From the NCBI RefSeq assembly GCF_943734655.1, contig NC_071355.1, positions 72,687,449-72,751,448 of the forward strand: 64,000 nucleotides of DNA, written 5' to 3'. This DNA comes from Sabethes cyaneus. Lineage: Eukaryota > Arthropoda > Insecta > Diptera > Culicidae. Position numbers and translations under genes: made by a program. Each line of letters starts with the position of its first letter. Position 1 is the first letter of the stretch. Below, piece after piece: positions 12,711 to 23,409 of the stretch. The notes below the pieces were generated by a model. That model saw only the letters and a list, made by a program, of their open reading frames with translations, was not told the origin of the DNA and searched no databases.

Positions 12711-12975
12711 TGTGAGGTGCATACATATGATGTGTATGCAGGATTCTATATTTGAGGATTCCTTCCCCTTAACGATAATAGTGTTAGCAACACTGTCATG
12801 CGAGACTTGTACGATGTGCAATTGTCACTGGCAACATTGCGCATGTATCGTCCCTCATTATTTCAGCAGACGCTCGGACAGGTAAGACGTAGTTTGTTCG
12901 CTCAGCAGTCCTTCGTGTCGAGTGATTCTACAGTGCGACGTTCCGACGTGGAACCTGCGTAATTGACCATTCACA
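12711..12975 (+). repeat. 5' LTR of Gypsy X (265 bp)
   Basis: It begins TGTGAGGTGC and ends ATTCACA, the TG...CA termini of LTRs. It is directly followed by a primer-binding-site-like sequence. Its first 208 bp recur as the complement of 33585-33792, with no mismatch seen by eye. Confidence 0.82.
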
Positions 12976-12990
12976 TTGGCGATCCTGTCT
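12976..12990 (+). other. Primer-binding site of Gypsy X
   Basis: TTGGCGATCCTGTCT follows the LTR immediately. The TGGCG start is typical of Gypsy primer-binding sites, which pair with the 3' end of a tRNA. Which tRNA is used was not determined. Confidence 0.6.
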
Positions 12991-13039
12991 AATATTTCGA
13001 ACAGTTGATGGCTTTTTTTTTGTTTTTATTTTTCTCGTA

Positions 13040-13425
13040 GAGTCACTCGGCACGGAACCATTTTTATTTATCTGACGTGTAATGAAAACCGCCTGAAATA
13101 TGGTCTGTAAAGAAAACGACCACAGAAGGAAAAATGGCGTGTCGAGACGACCGCTGTGAGGACGTGTAAAGAAAACCGCCCTCAAGTTAAAGTTAAGTTG
13201 AAGGTGCGTAAAGAAAACCACCGAGGAAAAAAGCGAGTTGGGACAACCGCTAGTGGCTAAAGAAAACCACAAAAAAAGAATAGCGAGTTGGGACAACCGC
13301 TTACATGAGTAACGAAAACCACAAAAAAAAACAAAAATCAAGGTGCGTAAGGAAAACCGCCTGGAATAATTAAGCAGCGTGTTGAGGATAGCCGCTGGGA
13401 AGTAAACCTGTAGTTGAAAGCGCGT
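13040..13425 (+). repeat. Imperfect tandem repeats in the Gypsy X leader
   Basis: Words such as GTAAAGAAAACCGCC and GCGAGTTGGGACAACCGCT recur about six times between the primer-binding site and gag. They occur at roughly 13085, 13165, 13205, 13255, 13305 and 13345, with the GCGAGTTGGGACAACCGCT form near 13230 and 13280. A role in packaging or translation of the element RNA is possible but not shown. Confidence 0.6.
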
Positions 13426-13549
13426 TTCAAAATTGTCCAGAGACGTGTTATGCTACGCCCTCCAAAATATTTGTTTTTTTAATAAGGTTCTAAGGGAATC
13501 ATATTTGTTTACGAATCTTTACAGATTACCAAATTTTAGTATTCGAAAT

Positions 13550-13810
13550 TGTTGTGATATCATACGGTTATTCACACAACAAGAATTGTTAAAAACTATT
13601 TATTAATTATATAAAACAGAGATAAGTAATAACGTGGTGTGCTTGCACTCGACCGGTATATCTCGGGACGGAAGTAGAAGTGAACCAGTGATGACAGCTC
13701 TGTTAGATAGTGGGCACGGTAGACGTCAGTCGCTTGACAGTGTCAGACGGTGAGCCCGCCGAGCCAGTGTTATCAGTTGTATTATCAGTCGGTAGGGTGG
13801 TCCTCCAACA
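13550..13810 (-). repeat. 3' LTR of Gypsy Y
   Basis: In element orientation it starts TGTTGGAGGACC and ends ATCACAACA. The polypurine tract abuts it. It contains TTTATTAATTATATAAAAC-type AT sequence (plus-strand reading) that could serve for initiation or polyadenylation. Confidence 0.92.
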
Positions 13811-13822
13811 CCTCCCCTTTTT
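13811..13822 (-). other. Polypurine tract of Gypsy Y
   Basis: On the minus strand AAAAAGGGGAGG lies directly before the 3' LTR. This is the usual plus-strand primer of LTR elements. Confidence 0.75.
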
Positions 13823-13823
13823 A

Positions 13824-16457
13824 TTAGAGATGATATGGGTCGTACCTCACGGGTGCTCTTCTGGTCCTCGAAGAGTGGCGAAGTGGAAGTTTTTGCTGAG
13901 TAGTAGCTTCTGGCAAAGGAGCTGTATGCTGAGGAACCTCCATAGGTTCAGGTTCACACAGAACATGATTTTCGGATGATGATGACTGTACTGGCATTGG
14001 TGATTCTGGAAACTGGGTTTCATTTGTCTGCTGGTTGAGGCTCCAAGAATCCAGTAAAATGCTGAGTGGTATCTGGAACGACTGCTGCTTTACTGGTTCG
14101 GTCTCTTCTGCAACGAACCGCTTTCGTAACTGGTTACAATGGGATCGGATGAGTTTCTGCTGTTTCGATAACCACACATTGTATACGACTTTTCCAACTC
14201 TTTCAACTATTGTTCCAGGTTCCCAGGTCCACGAGTTGTTTCGATGCACTTTGACCCAAACGTCGTTTTTAGCATCATAGCTGGAAGCTTTGGTACCATG
14301 TCGCCGATTAAACTGAAGATCTTGTTTTGCATTCATCGGCTTGTAGTACGATGAGGGCGGCTTCAACAAATCAAGTGATGTTCTCAGCTTTCGGCCTAGT
14401 AGCAATTCTGCTGGTGATTTGCCTTCCTGTGCACTGCGACATGGGGTAGAACGGTAGCACAATAGAAATGTATCTAACGCCTCACGGAGGGCCTCTCCCC
14501 CCGCTGAAATCTTCTTCATGGTTCGCTTGAACGTATCGACAAACCGTTCTGCGAGTCCATTCGACTGAGGATGGTAGGCTGGGGTTTTCAAGTGCAGGAT
14601 TCCATTGGTTTCACAATATGCCGCAAATTCAGCGCTGGTAAATTGTGTACCATTATCAGTTACTAATGTTTCTGGCATACCATGTCTGGCGAATATTTCC
14701 CTGAACATAGCTAAAGTAGCTGCAGTGGTGATTCGCTTGGATGGTACAACCTCTGGCCACTTGCTGAACGAATCTACAACTATCAAGAAAAATTGTCCAT
14801 CTACGGGACCGGCAAAGTCTGCATGCACACGTTGCCACGGGTGTGTAGGTATAGGCCAAGACTCTAAATTCGTTTTGATATTTGTCTTAGCTGCTCTGGA
14901 ACAATTTGTACAAGAACGAACAAAATTTGCTACGTCCTCGTCGATACCTGGCCAGTAGACATAATTTCGAGCGACCGATCGCATTCGGTCAATTCCAGGA
15001 TGTCCTCTATGCAGTGAATGGAGTACGTTGTCCCGGAATTTGCTTGGAATTACCAGTCGTTCACCGTAGAAAATGCAACCCGAGATGACAGAAAGACTAT
15101 CACGCCGGTCAAAGAACTGTTGGATTTGGGAATTTTCGATGACATTCTTCCGTATAGGCCAACCTGTCTGCACATGCTGCTTAACCTGCCTAAGGATTTC
15201 GTCTACATCTGTATTAGCTTGAACAGACTTGAATGTTACTGGAAGGACCTCTCTTGACTGCTTGATGATGTCGAGCATAGAATCCTCCAACTCAACTGAA
15301 GCGATGACATATTCCTCGTTTGGCCGAATGTGAGTGTTTATCAGCCGCGACAGGATATCAGCATAACCGAAACTCTCGGTATTGACGTACTTGATGCTGA
15401 AATCATATAGAAGCAAAGTTAATGCCCATCGTTGCAGTCTATTCGCCGTATAAACCGGTATTCCTTTCTTGGACCCAAAAACAGATAATAACGGTTTATG
15501 ATCCGTTTCGAGGACAAAATGTCGACCAAAAACCATCCGATGGAAGCGGGTAACGGCGAAAATCAGTGCGAGCGCTTCCTTTTCTATCTGGCTGTAATTG
15601 GATTCGGCTTTGGTTAATGCGCGAGACACGTGCGCAATCGCCTTGATTGTCCCATCAGGAAATTTGTGTGCTATACGACCTCCAATTCCATGCTGCGATG
15701 CGTCCGCCGACACTATAATTTCCATATTAGGGTTGTAGTGTGTTAATGCCAATGGACTCTGCAAAATTTTCCGGAACTGGTTGAATGACCGTTGACACGC
15801 TGCTGACCATTCCCACTTTGTGCCTGCTTTGAGTAGTTGATCCATTGGGAAGCGCAGCTTACGCATTTCGGGAACATACTTTGCATAGTAGTTCACAGCT
15901 CCGAGATACGAACGAAGAGACGGTACGTCGTGCGGGGGTGGCATGTTGGCGATAGCCGCAGCTTTGGTAGGATCTGGTCTGATCCCTTCACCATCCATAA
16001 TCTGCCCCAAATATTTTACTTGTCGCATATTGAAGCTACACTTCTCAATCCGTAACGTGAATCCATACTCTTCCAGACGGCGCAGTACGGCGTTGAGGTT
16101 ACGGTCATGCTCTACTTGTGTTCGGCCACCAATGAGGATGTCATCCATGTATCCACTCGTACCGCTAAGTCCACTTATCATAGTGTCCATTAGCTGCTGG
16201 AATGCGCCCGGTGCTACCTTGATACCGGGAGTGAGGCGAGTATACTGGAACAATCCCTTGTGGGTGTTGACGGTTAGTAGTTGCTGGTCCTGTTGATCAA
16301 CTTGCACTTGTAAGTACGCATCGGAGAGATCCAAATGACTGAAAATTTTGCACCCAGCCATTTTAGTAAAAATATCCTCCGGCAACGGCAACGGGTACTG
16401 ATTTGGCTCTAGCACGTTGTTCAGACCCGTAGAAAAATCAGCACATATGCGTACCCG
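13824..16457 (-). CDS. Gypsy Y RT-RNase H-integrase, C-terminal part (interrupted)
   Basis: The RT resumes at VRICADFS and keeps LDLSDAYLQV and the catalytic YMDD in GYMDDILIGG. RNase H follows (DASQHGIGG, IEKEALALIFAV, ETDHKPL). Integrase has an HHCC zinc site (HRGHPGIDRMRS to SCTNC), the DDE core (ADFAGPVDG, VTDNGTQFTS, and a glutamate-position block PQSNGLAERFVDTFKR where the expected Glu is at ER), and a C-terminal GPY/F-like WEPGTIVERVG. The stop is 13 bp from the LTR. Counting the CG target pair once, both parts sum to 4257 nt, exactly 1419 codons, so the frame is continuous across the insertion site. Open sequence upstream of 16457 belongs to the insert. Confidence 0.9.
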   Translation of the reverse strand, partial: RVRICADFSTGLNNVLEPNQYPLPLPEDIFTKMAGCKIFSHLDLSDAYLQVQVDQQDQQLLTVNTHKGLFQYTRLTPGIKVAPGAFQQLMDTMISGLSGTSGYMDDILIGGRTQVEHDRNLNAVLRRLEEYGFTLRIEKCSFNMRQVKYLGQIMDGEGIRPDPTKAAAIANMPPPHDVPSLRSYLGAVNYYAKYVPEMRKLRFPMDQLLKAGTKWEWSAACQRSFNQFRKILQSPLALTHYNPNMEIIVSADASQHGIGGRIAHKFPDGTIKAIAHVSRALTKAESNYSQIEKEALALIFAVTRFHRMVFGRHFVLETDHKPLLSVFGSKKGIPVYTANRLQRWALTLLLYDFSIKYVNTESFGYADILSRLINTHIRPNEEYVIASVELEDSMLDIIKQSREVLPVTFKSVQANTDVDEILRQVKQHVQTGWPIRKNVIENSQIQQFFDRRDSLSVISGCIFYGERLVIPSKFRDNVLHSLHRGHPGIDRMRSVARNYVYWPGIDEDVANFVRSCTNCSRAAKTNIKTNLESWPIPTHPWQRVHADFAGPVDGQFFLIVVDSFSKWPEVVPSKRITTAATLAMFREIFARHGMPETLVTDNGTQFTSAEFAAYCETNGILHLKTPAYHPQSNGLAERFVDTFKRTMKKISAGGEALREALDTFLLCYRSTPCRSAQEGKSPAELLLGRKLRTSLDLLKPPSSYYKPMNAKQDLQFNRRHGTKASSYDAKNDVWVKVHRNNSWTWEPGTIVERVGKVVYNVWLSKQQKLIRSHCNQLRKRFVAEETEPVKQQSFQIPLSILLDSWSLNQQTNETQFPESPMPVQSSSSENHVLCEPEPMEVPQHTAPLPEATTQQKLPLRHSSRTRRAPVRYDPYHL

Positions 16458-17840
16458 CCCAGACAGAAAATTTTGAAGAGATGTCGGCTTGTCGACCTCT
16501 CTCTCACAAAAATTCATCCCACTCGAGCCTGAAAGCCAGCTCGAACGAATGTTTACACGACTAACACCACGAACGTTCGCACTAGTGTGTAGTGCTGAAC
16601 GCAAGAAACGGAAAACAAACTCATTCGGACTTGTCAAGGCTGCCAAGTATTCAGATGCTTTACCGGCAATTCATGTAAAAGATAAAATTTGTTTAGATGT
16701 TTAAACAAGCCGCCTGGCACCTGTGGGGTGAAGTTTGCTTGTCTGTCGGTTCGGTACGATCGATCGCAATTTAGTGTTTTCAACGAACGTTTGTTTTTGG
16801 TTTCGGCATTTATTTTTGAAAGTGTTTTATTGTTATGGTCTCGTAAAAACTAAACTCGCCGCGATGACAAGTGTCCAAAAAGGAAAGACGCGAAAAAACC
16901 TGCACCTGTTACATTTTTCTATTGAATGCAGGAGCAGCAAAAAATGTTAATTTTAGTTCGCGAGTGTTAAGTGTAAGTGTTTTTGTCCCAAAAAAAAAAA
17001 AAAAAAAATAATGCTCAGTGTAAAGTTTTAGTGATGAAAGAAAAAAATCAATATTTAGGTGCTTTAATATGCTCGGAAAGTAGCATGATGTTTTGTGTAG
17101 TTTTTCACTCTGAAGTGCAGCAAAGATAGATCATTACGAGATGTTTTCCGGCAAGGATCTTGTTAGTGTTTAAAATGGCAAATGACGAGCGTTCATGTTT
17201 TACTGTATAAATATGTGAATATACAGCATAAAGGTTTATTAGAAACCACATTGAAAACCGAATTTTGAAAGGAGGTCAAGCGGGCCGAGTAAGCTTTTTT
17301 TTTTAAGAATCGATCTTCTATAAAGGATACTATATGTGCTACAAAGAAACAGGTGAGTGATTTTTTCTACAGTATACAACAAGTATAAGTCGACCTTTAT
17401 GCAAAAATATATTTTCCTATTATTGACTGTATCTTTACCCAAGTTTTGATTTTTATGCAAAAATAATTTTCTGGGTTGGCGCGTATGAATATATGCGATA
17501 GGAGGTTGTCGTCATCGACAAAGTTAATCAAATGGATGAGCTCTAATCAATAGTTGAAAGTTTTAGTCAAAAAGTATCAACTATATGGTGCAAATGTATC
17601 TGATAAATAATATGCAATTGATTTTGAATCATTTGTAATATCCATTCAAACATATAGACGAACAAAAGAGTACTAATAGCAGCAACACTTAACCAAAACC
17701 ACAGTTGAGCATAGCGCCGAAAGAAAATAAACACGTCACTAGCGCCACCTGACAAGTGGATTTTGCACCAAAATATTTAGAATCGACTGTTTGCAAAATT
17801 ATGTCGAATTCTATATTTAATCGGTATTCGAAGCTGCAAT
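16458..17840. other. Left part of the 14-kb insertion, no gene identified
   Basis: From 16458 to about 16990 the composition is mixed and somewhat coding-like, with a plus frame at 16489-16704 and another ATG at 16863, but neither matches a known family. A run of about 20 A at 16989-17008 follows. A minus-strand frame overlapping the first 190 bp is only the continuation of the Gypsy RT frame into the insert. Beyond 17008 it is AT-rich. Confidence 0.3.
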
Positions 17841-17849
17841 TTTTTCTTT

Positions 17850-18345
17850 TTTTTATGCCAGAAGGGCATTGGGTTAAAAGGCCACTGCGACAGTCTTAAT
17901 GATCGTCTTTTGTGGCAGGCCCGGATTGCTGTACACAGTTTACGGATCGCTCATACCCATTGATGGAGTTGAGCGGAATAGTTGTAATCCTGTGCCCCAA
18001 TTCGGTACTACATGGTTTATAAAGCCAATGACCGTTTTGGGATTTAGGCTCCATACCTGATATGGAGTAAGAAGGAAACTTCCTAAGAAGTTGTGCCTTG
18101 ATAATGCAAGAGCTCCGCAATAGCAGAGCAGATGCGCTGAACTTTCAGGTTCAGAGTTACAAAAGCGGCAGGTGTCAGATGATACCTTGCCGATATTCCT
18201 TAAATGATAAAGAGCGGGGCTGTGTCCTGTTAGGAGTCCCGTGATCGTGCGTAGTTCACTACGAGTTAAATGGAGTAGTTTTTTAGCTACTGCAGGGTTT
18301 GGGTAGATAAACTGTTTAGCTTGTCTACAACCCTGTGTTTGATTC
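17850..18345 (-). mobile_element. 3' end of a LOA/I-type non-LTR element
   Basis: The minus-strand frame gives a VAKKLLHLTRSELRTITGLL block, HSPALYHLRNIG, the zinc-knuckle-like CRFCNSEPESSAHLLCYC, and FLGSFLLTPYQVW. This order is the region after RNase H at the C-terminus of LOA- and I-clade elements. The 3' untranslated part runs to an A-rich tail near 17850 (T-rich on the plus strand). Everything 5' of this block is missing. Confidence 0.75.
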
Positions 18346-18894
18346 TGCAATAAAAAAATAAAAACAAATTGAGCACCCATGCCACTTAGCGACCGAATTT
18401 TGAACCAAACTATTTGCCATACCTTGATGTTATCTATCACAAGACCATGTTCACTGTAAACTGATGTCTATTTCTTCAACTTTTCCGAGAGTAACAATGA
18501 TTACACGAGTAAAATGCAAAAATTTAAGACAAAAGTCGATTATCCCCTCGTTAACGTTACCTACCGAGTAAATTTAGTAATGCCACATGTAATTTTGAAG
18601 ATCTCATATTCACGAATATTTTTATAGAAGGAAGCAAATTTATGGCTGGTATGGGTTTCGTGATATAAACAACAAATCTCACTATTCTGACAAAATAAGA
18701 TCTACCCCTCCAAGTCACCATGCATAATTTTATTATTTAGTAGGTATATTAAATTATCTCTCTGAAACGTAAAAAAATTCGGAAATCCGTCAAGTTTTTG
18801 CTGAGATATGAAAATTTAATAAAATTGTTGTAAAACTTGAGTTTTTTGAAATTTTTTGATCGAATAACTGCTGTAATGAACAACTGATTAACAG

Positions 18895-19110
18895 GAAACT
18901 GTTTACGGTGAAATTAGTCGTCATCGTTTCTGCCAATTTCAAAAACAGTTTTTTTGTTTGAAATAAAAATTCTGTTTATAAAAATATATTCGCTTTGTTC
19001 AGACTGGCAAGAAGAATGCAGTATTTACATTTTTATAAACAGAATCCCGCTTTTGGGCCCAAAAACTGCTTCCAAAATTGAACTTTCCGACGAAAAGTTA
19101 CTGACTGCTA
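18895..19110 (+). mobile_element. MITE, family with four copies in the window (copy 1)
   Basis: It contains CAAAAACAGTTTTTTTGTTTG, AATTCTGTTTATAAAAATAT and CTTTCCGACGAAAAGTTACT. These landmarks recur in the same order at 52003-52207, and in inverse orientation at 48556-48765 and 56558-56782. Ends resemble GGTGAAAT(G/T)AG...GTCAT inverted repeats. No coding capacity. Confidence 0.6.
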
Positions 19111-19528
19111 GTTAAAGACACACAACAGAAATATCGGGCATTTTTCACAACAAAACCATCAGCATAACTGAAGTAGTGTATGTTACTATATCATGACTAC
19201 CGAGTTATGAACTACTAAAACACACGTATTTAGACTTTTCGGAAGTACATGATAAATAACCGAGTAACGGGTATGAAAAATTTCATTGACTGGTTTAAAA
19301 ATTTTATTTTACCACAATGGTGCTCAACTTTCTTTAGATGCAGCAGACCGATTAAACCGATAAAAGTAAAAATTTAAGTGCAGTAGAGTAAATGCTACAT
19401 AAATGAAGCATCTAAGTACAATTTAATTTTTTTCTTGTTAGCTGAGATACATGTTTCCATTAATGTTGGTGGAATTTAATTTTATCCTTGTGTTTTCAAG
19501 GTAATATGTGCCTAACCTATGTGGAATA

Positions 19529-19742
19529 AAGCAAAGCAAAGCCTAGGTGCTACATTCCGTTATTGAAACTTGACCTTCTGTGTGTACGACAGACTTCGCA
19601 GCCAGCTGTTAGAATGCAGAACAATTGCAGGGCCAGTTGCTACGATCCTATTGACTCTTACAGCCTCTCCCAGTCGTAATTCGAACATGCGACGACTGGC
19701 TTATTAGGCCAGCGTCATACCTCGAGGCCAACTGGGAGACGC
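19529..19742 (-). mobile_element. Feilai-like tRNA-derived SINE
   Basis: On the minus strand it starts CTCCCAGTTGGCCTCGAGG, has a B-box-like GTTCGAATTAC, and ends with GCACCTAGGCTTTGCTTTGC repeats. The same sequence order is at 52688-52896. Family placement (Feilai of Aedes) is from memory of the 5' head and the TTTGC tail. Confidence 0.72.
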
Positions 19743-19965
19743 TATGTGGGATAGGTCGATGTGGGCTATGTGGGACTTAATAAATATTCAAATTACATAC
19801 GGAACTTTATAACGAAAAAATAAAACAAGCGTCGTCCAGCTGATTCAGAGAATCGTTATTTTAGGTTTATTTTTAAATTGCGTAGTCTGACTACAAATGT
19901 TCCCAAGAATTCGTAGGTATAACGAGCGGCGACCATTCGTTAACTGTCCGGTCCTAGGCATGGTT

Positions 19966-20350
19966 GTTTCACATGCTCCTTAGGACGTTAGTCTGCTCAT
20001 TGGCACTCAGGTTCGAGCGACTACTCTTTGCGCTGAGTCCTTCAACGAAGTCTTTATCCAAGACTTTCACTTTCCACTTCTGACTTGTCGGCCTCAACCC
20101 TTGCGACAGTGGCATCCGTCGTTCAATCTTGGACCGTATAGCTTGGTGGTCGCTATGCATGTACTCACTGGACACCCTCCAGCCTATATTGGTTAACAAC
20201 GTTGGGCTGCAGAAAGTGATATCAATGATCGATTATTGTACCCCCTGCAAAAGGTGCTGACGGAATTTACGCTTGCCAGGTATTGAAGTCTCCTCTAATG
20301 ACAATCGGTTTGCGGCCCGCGAGCTCGCCAGTAAGCATTCTAGCATCACG
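19966..20350 (-). mobile_element. R1-like endonuclease fragment
   Basis: The minus frame 19969-20199 holds NIGWRVSSEYMHSDHQAIRSK and a DKDFVEGL block; the YxHSDHQAI motif is the C-terminal catalytic histidine region of R1-type endonucleases. Above it, GRKPIVIRGDFNTW is the GDFN metal-site motif, brought close by an internal deletion. It abuts the 3' end of an RTE copy. Confidence 0.75.
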
Positions 20351-20913
20351 TACATCTTCAAGCTCCATTCAATTCGATCTTGTGTTACTCGTCGCCCATT
20401 TCCCACGCATCTCTGAAGTTGCAGCTTCTTACTTAAAAAATAAAAAATGTCGCTTTGGACCTGGACGAACCATCTCGCACGCTGAGTCGCTCTGTGCCGA
20501 TGTGGGTGGGGTTGCTGTATAGAACCGTTTTCCTTACGACGTGTCTAGTTCACTGTAGTTTACCGACTTTCGCCAAATGTACGTTGGTAATCTTCCCAAG
20601 CAGTGTCTGTTACCCTTGATTCATGCACCTCCGCTACTCTTCGCTTTCAGATTTTACTCCGTCAAATGTCATCCGCAAAGGCGCGTAAGTCCTCCGTGAG
20701 CAAGGTCTATCGGTTTAAAGGGGGTTTGTCTGACAATGTAGGTTTGTAAGGTGGCTTTTGTCTCATATTAGCAGCGTTTGGCGAAGTCCAAAGTAGGCCC
20801 GTTGTCCTGCTTGAATATGCCGCTCAATCTTCTTATTTGTATTGTTATCCGCGGCTACCAGCAATCCCACATACACGAGCTCATTTACCACTTCTAGTTC
20901 GTCGCCGTCAACG

Positions 20914-22788
20914 CCCAAGTAACAATTCAAAGCCACTTGGTTTTACTTGAATTTTATAAAGGTTTTATTGCGGTATGAATCATTACCACTGGATTTATGG
21001 TGTTATTGCGCAATACCAAGAGGATACGAGTCCAAACACACTTATAGCTAGCTAGAAAACCATAATAAAACTGTTAATAAAGCGAATTTATTGTGGTTGC
21101 TTATATTACCACGTTAAAACTTGTTGGCTGCACCACGTCTGCTATAAACTTACCATAAGTGTGGCGTAGCAACACAAAATGGCGCACCAATCGAAATTGA
21201 TCTTATCACGGTTACTTGTCAAACCGCAATAAATCTGTTAGTTTTATAGAGCTATTAAAATGGTACCACCCTAACCAAACAGTTTTTTTGCTGCTATTAT
21301 GAAGAATACCAAAGTTCAACACCAAAATCATTTTTTTATGCGAAGCCATATTGCCATATTCTAGTATTTTGTTTTAGCTCGCAAACAACAATTCATCAAA
21401 GCAAAGTATTTTGCAGAAAGAAGGACATTATCAATCGGTTTTCCTGTCAGAGGAAGCAACTAAAATAATTTTGCTAGAATTTGAAATTGACTAACTGAAT
21501 ATTTTCAATTTGTTAAAACAACCAGTTTTCGAAAATTGCAAAATTTCAGTGGCGCGCTGATTTTATCGACCTATTATATCAAAATGCACGATGAAATTAA
21601 ATGCGCACATAGTGCAAACCAACGAAATTGCTTAAAATTAATAAATATTCTATGGGATATTTTATTCTGGTCGCTATAAACCAAATCGTTCAGAATGATC
21701 TGTCAGTAAAACTAAAACTTTTCTGCTCACGGATATATTTTCAAGTTGACAAAGCTACCGAACTTATCTGGCGTTTGCAAGTAAAGCGAAAAGCAAAAAG
21801 CGAAAAGCAAAAAGCGAAAAGCAAAAAGCGAAAAGCTTTTTTAAATTATGGCGATGGCTGTCAAGTAGTGAAAGCTTAATCGGTTTTATTGCTGCTTTTA
21901 GCAGAGCGTGATATGACCAGGGCTTGAAAAGGGATCGCAAGTTGAATGTGACTGCCGTGAATGCGAACTTTCCGCATTCAAACTCCGCTTTTTGAACGAT
22001 CATTTGACTGTTTTTCTTATCCAGTCAATGTGCCGCTTGCGCTGCTGCCGTCTTACAATTCATGCGGCATCTCAGCAAAAGCAAACAGTCAATCTCCCGT
22101 TTTGCTTTGCGCTTTGAGAATATAAACTGCAAACTGACTGGAAGCATACGGTGACGTATTTTTTCGTTTCTCTTTTTGTCTCCAAATCGGCTGCTCACAG
22201 TAATAGTTTGTCACCCGGACGTCGGTCCGACGCAAGCAAAATATTCATTTGTATTGGACGGATTCCGACCGACTTCTTTCATGCACATGTAGTGGTTGTT
22301 TTTTTGTAGTATTGAATCATACGATTGTGCGGTTGCTTTTCGTTAGCGTGGTGATTGCCAGTCATTTGACTGTTTTGCAGTCATTCGCTGCTCCAAACGG
22401 TAAAGGTAACTTGATCGAAACGAAAATGTCAAAAAGCGTTCATTCTGTTGCGTGCATTCGGCGTTTGACTGAGCAAACTGCCAGTTGTGTTATGCATAGC
22501 GTTCGTATTCCACCTCTAAACGGACGGTGTGAACTTGAATGCGCGTTGGTGTGACTGCGGTAGAAAAAAAGGATCGGTCGAAGCCCTGGATATGACTACT
22601 TGAGTTTATGGCCTGATTCTTATAGCGGTTATGAAAACATTCTGAGGCGTGGGCCACTTGGTCAGAAAGCAGTTTTATAGCGGTCATCAGAAAGTTCTGG
22701 TGGAGCTCATAGTTTTATTAGCGGTTTTATGAAATTGGTCATGAAAACCGCTATACGAACGTAATAAAACTTGGAATTGTTACTTGGG
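20914..22788. mobile_element. 1875-bp TIR element flanked by CG
   Basis: The terminal inverted repeat is CCCAAGTAACAATTC (left 20914, right complemented at 22788). The flanks are CG at 20912-20913 and 22789-22790; comparison with the intact RTE at 57490 suggests CAACG(G/A)TT as the original site, so CG is a 2-bp duplication. Inside, variants of AGCGGTTTTAT and AAAACCGCT recur near both ends. A GC-richer core (22020-22560) has one 101-codon frame of no known family. A right-end fragment with the same GAATTGTTACTTGGG lies at 35023-35037, and an internal fragment lies at about 250-300. Confidence 0.65.
21781..21838 (+). repeat. Short tandem repeat (AAAAGCAAAAAGCG-type)
   Basis: About four 14-bp units of AAAGCGAAAAGCAA occur in tandem inside the 1875-bp element. 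Confidence 0.85.
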
Positions 22789-22840
22789 CGATTTACCGTC
22801 CGTGAAAAAGACACGTGCGTCTCATTTGGTCAGTGTTAAA

Positions 22841-23058
22841 TCAGACCGGACCAAGTCGCAAAATTTAAAAGAATGAGTTAATGACAGCAAACGATCAATA
22901 ATTTTCTACGCTACATTTTACTCTAATCAGGCTACATAAATGTTGCAAACAGCCAGAGTTATGAGATGACTTCAAACAATTGACCTAAACCATACAGAGC
23001 AGCAAACTTTGAATGCGTTTTTCTCGAAATAAGAATTTTGTCACTTGGCTCGGTCTGA
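22841..23058. mobile_element. 218-bp MITE in the RTE copy
   Basis: The ends are inverted repeats: TCAGACCGGACCAAGTCGCA on the left and, complemented, TCAGACCGAGCCAAGTGACA on the right. It sits between two RTE pieces. The target duplication could not be fixed. Confidence 0.6.
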
Positions 23059-23338
23059 CATTTCAGCGACCATTTGAACCTCTATCATTCATATATTTGA
23101 TCTTTGACGCGTTGATTTTAAGCACAATCCTTCCAGACTTTCAGTCTAGCACAGATAGCCTTCGTCGTGGCAAAGTTTCTGGCTCCAAGTCACCTGCTTA
23201 GCCAAGAAGTTTGATACCTTTACTTTACTCAAACCTCTCGTTTCGATATCTGATCGCCGGATCACCTTAAGAGCGATGTTGAGAATCATACAGGATAAGT
23301 CGTTCTGCAGCACCCTCGCCGCGTCAGACTCAGTTTTA

Positions 23339-23409
23339 TGGACTTTAACAACCTCTCCCAGCCGAGATTCCAACATACAACGTACCTCAATGCCGGCAGG
23401 GAGGCCAAC
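23339..23409 (-). mobile_element. Feilai-like SINE head, fragment
   Basis: The complement reads GGCCTCCCTGCCGGC, TGTTGGAATCTCGGCTGGGA and a TTGTTAAAG block, a degraded head of the SINE seen whole at 52688-52896. Confidence 0.55.

Larger units (their letters stand above)
20362..23338 (-). mobile_element. RTE-type copy, minus strand, split by two DNA elements
   Basis: Pieces are 20362-20913, 22789-22840 and 23059-23338. On the minus strand 23338-23059 gives remnants of the INxSKTKYM block and the IETRG region, and 20913-20362 gives the VDGDELEVVNE, VADNN and C-terminal blocks, all with stops. The gaps are filled by a 1875-bp TIR element and a 218-bp MITE. A SINE relic touches the right end. 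Confidence 0.72.

Noticed and set aside
12928..13341. 137-codon minus-strand frame
   Set aside because: It is the reverse strand of the repetitive Gypsy X leader; no domain, and the composition follows the repeats.
16458..16646. N-terminal 60 codons of the long minus-strand frame that starts at 16646
   Set aside because: They precede the RT junction at 16457 and lie in the inserted segment; the open frame there is chance, not Gypsy protein.
16480..17008. Processed pseudogene ending in a run of about 20 A
   Set aside because: No recognisable protein upstream, no polyadenylation signal in place, and no target duplication; the A run alone is not enough.
17584..17775. MITE with TGGTGCAAA / TTTGCACCA ends
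   Set aside because: Only about 9 bp of inverted match and no duplication or second copy in the window.
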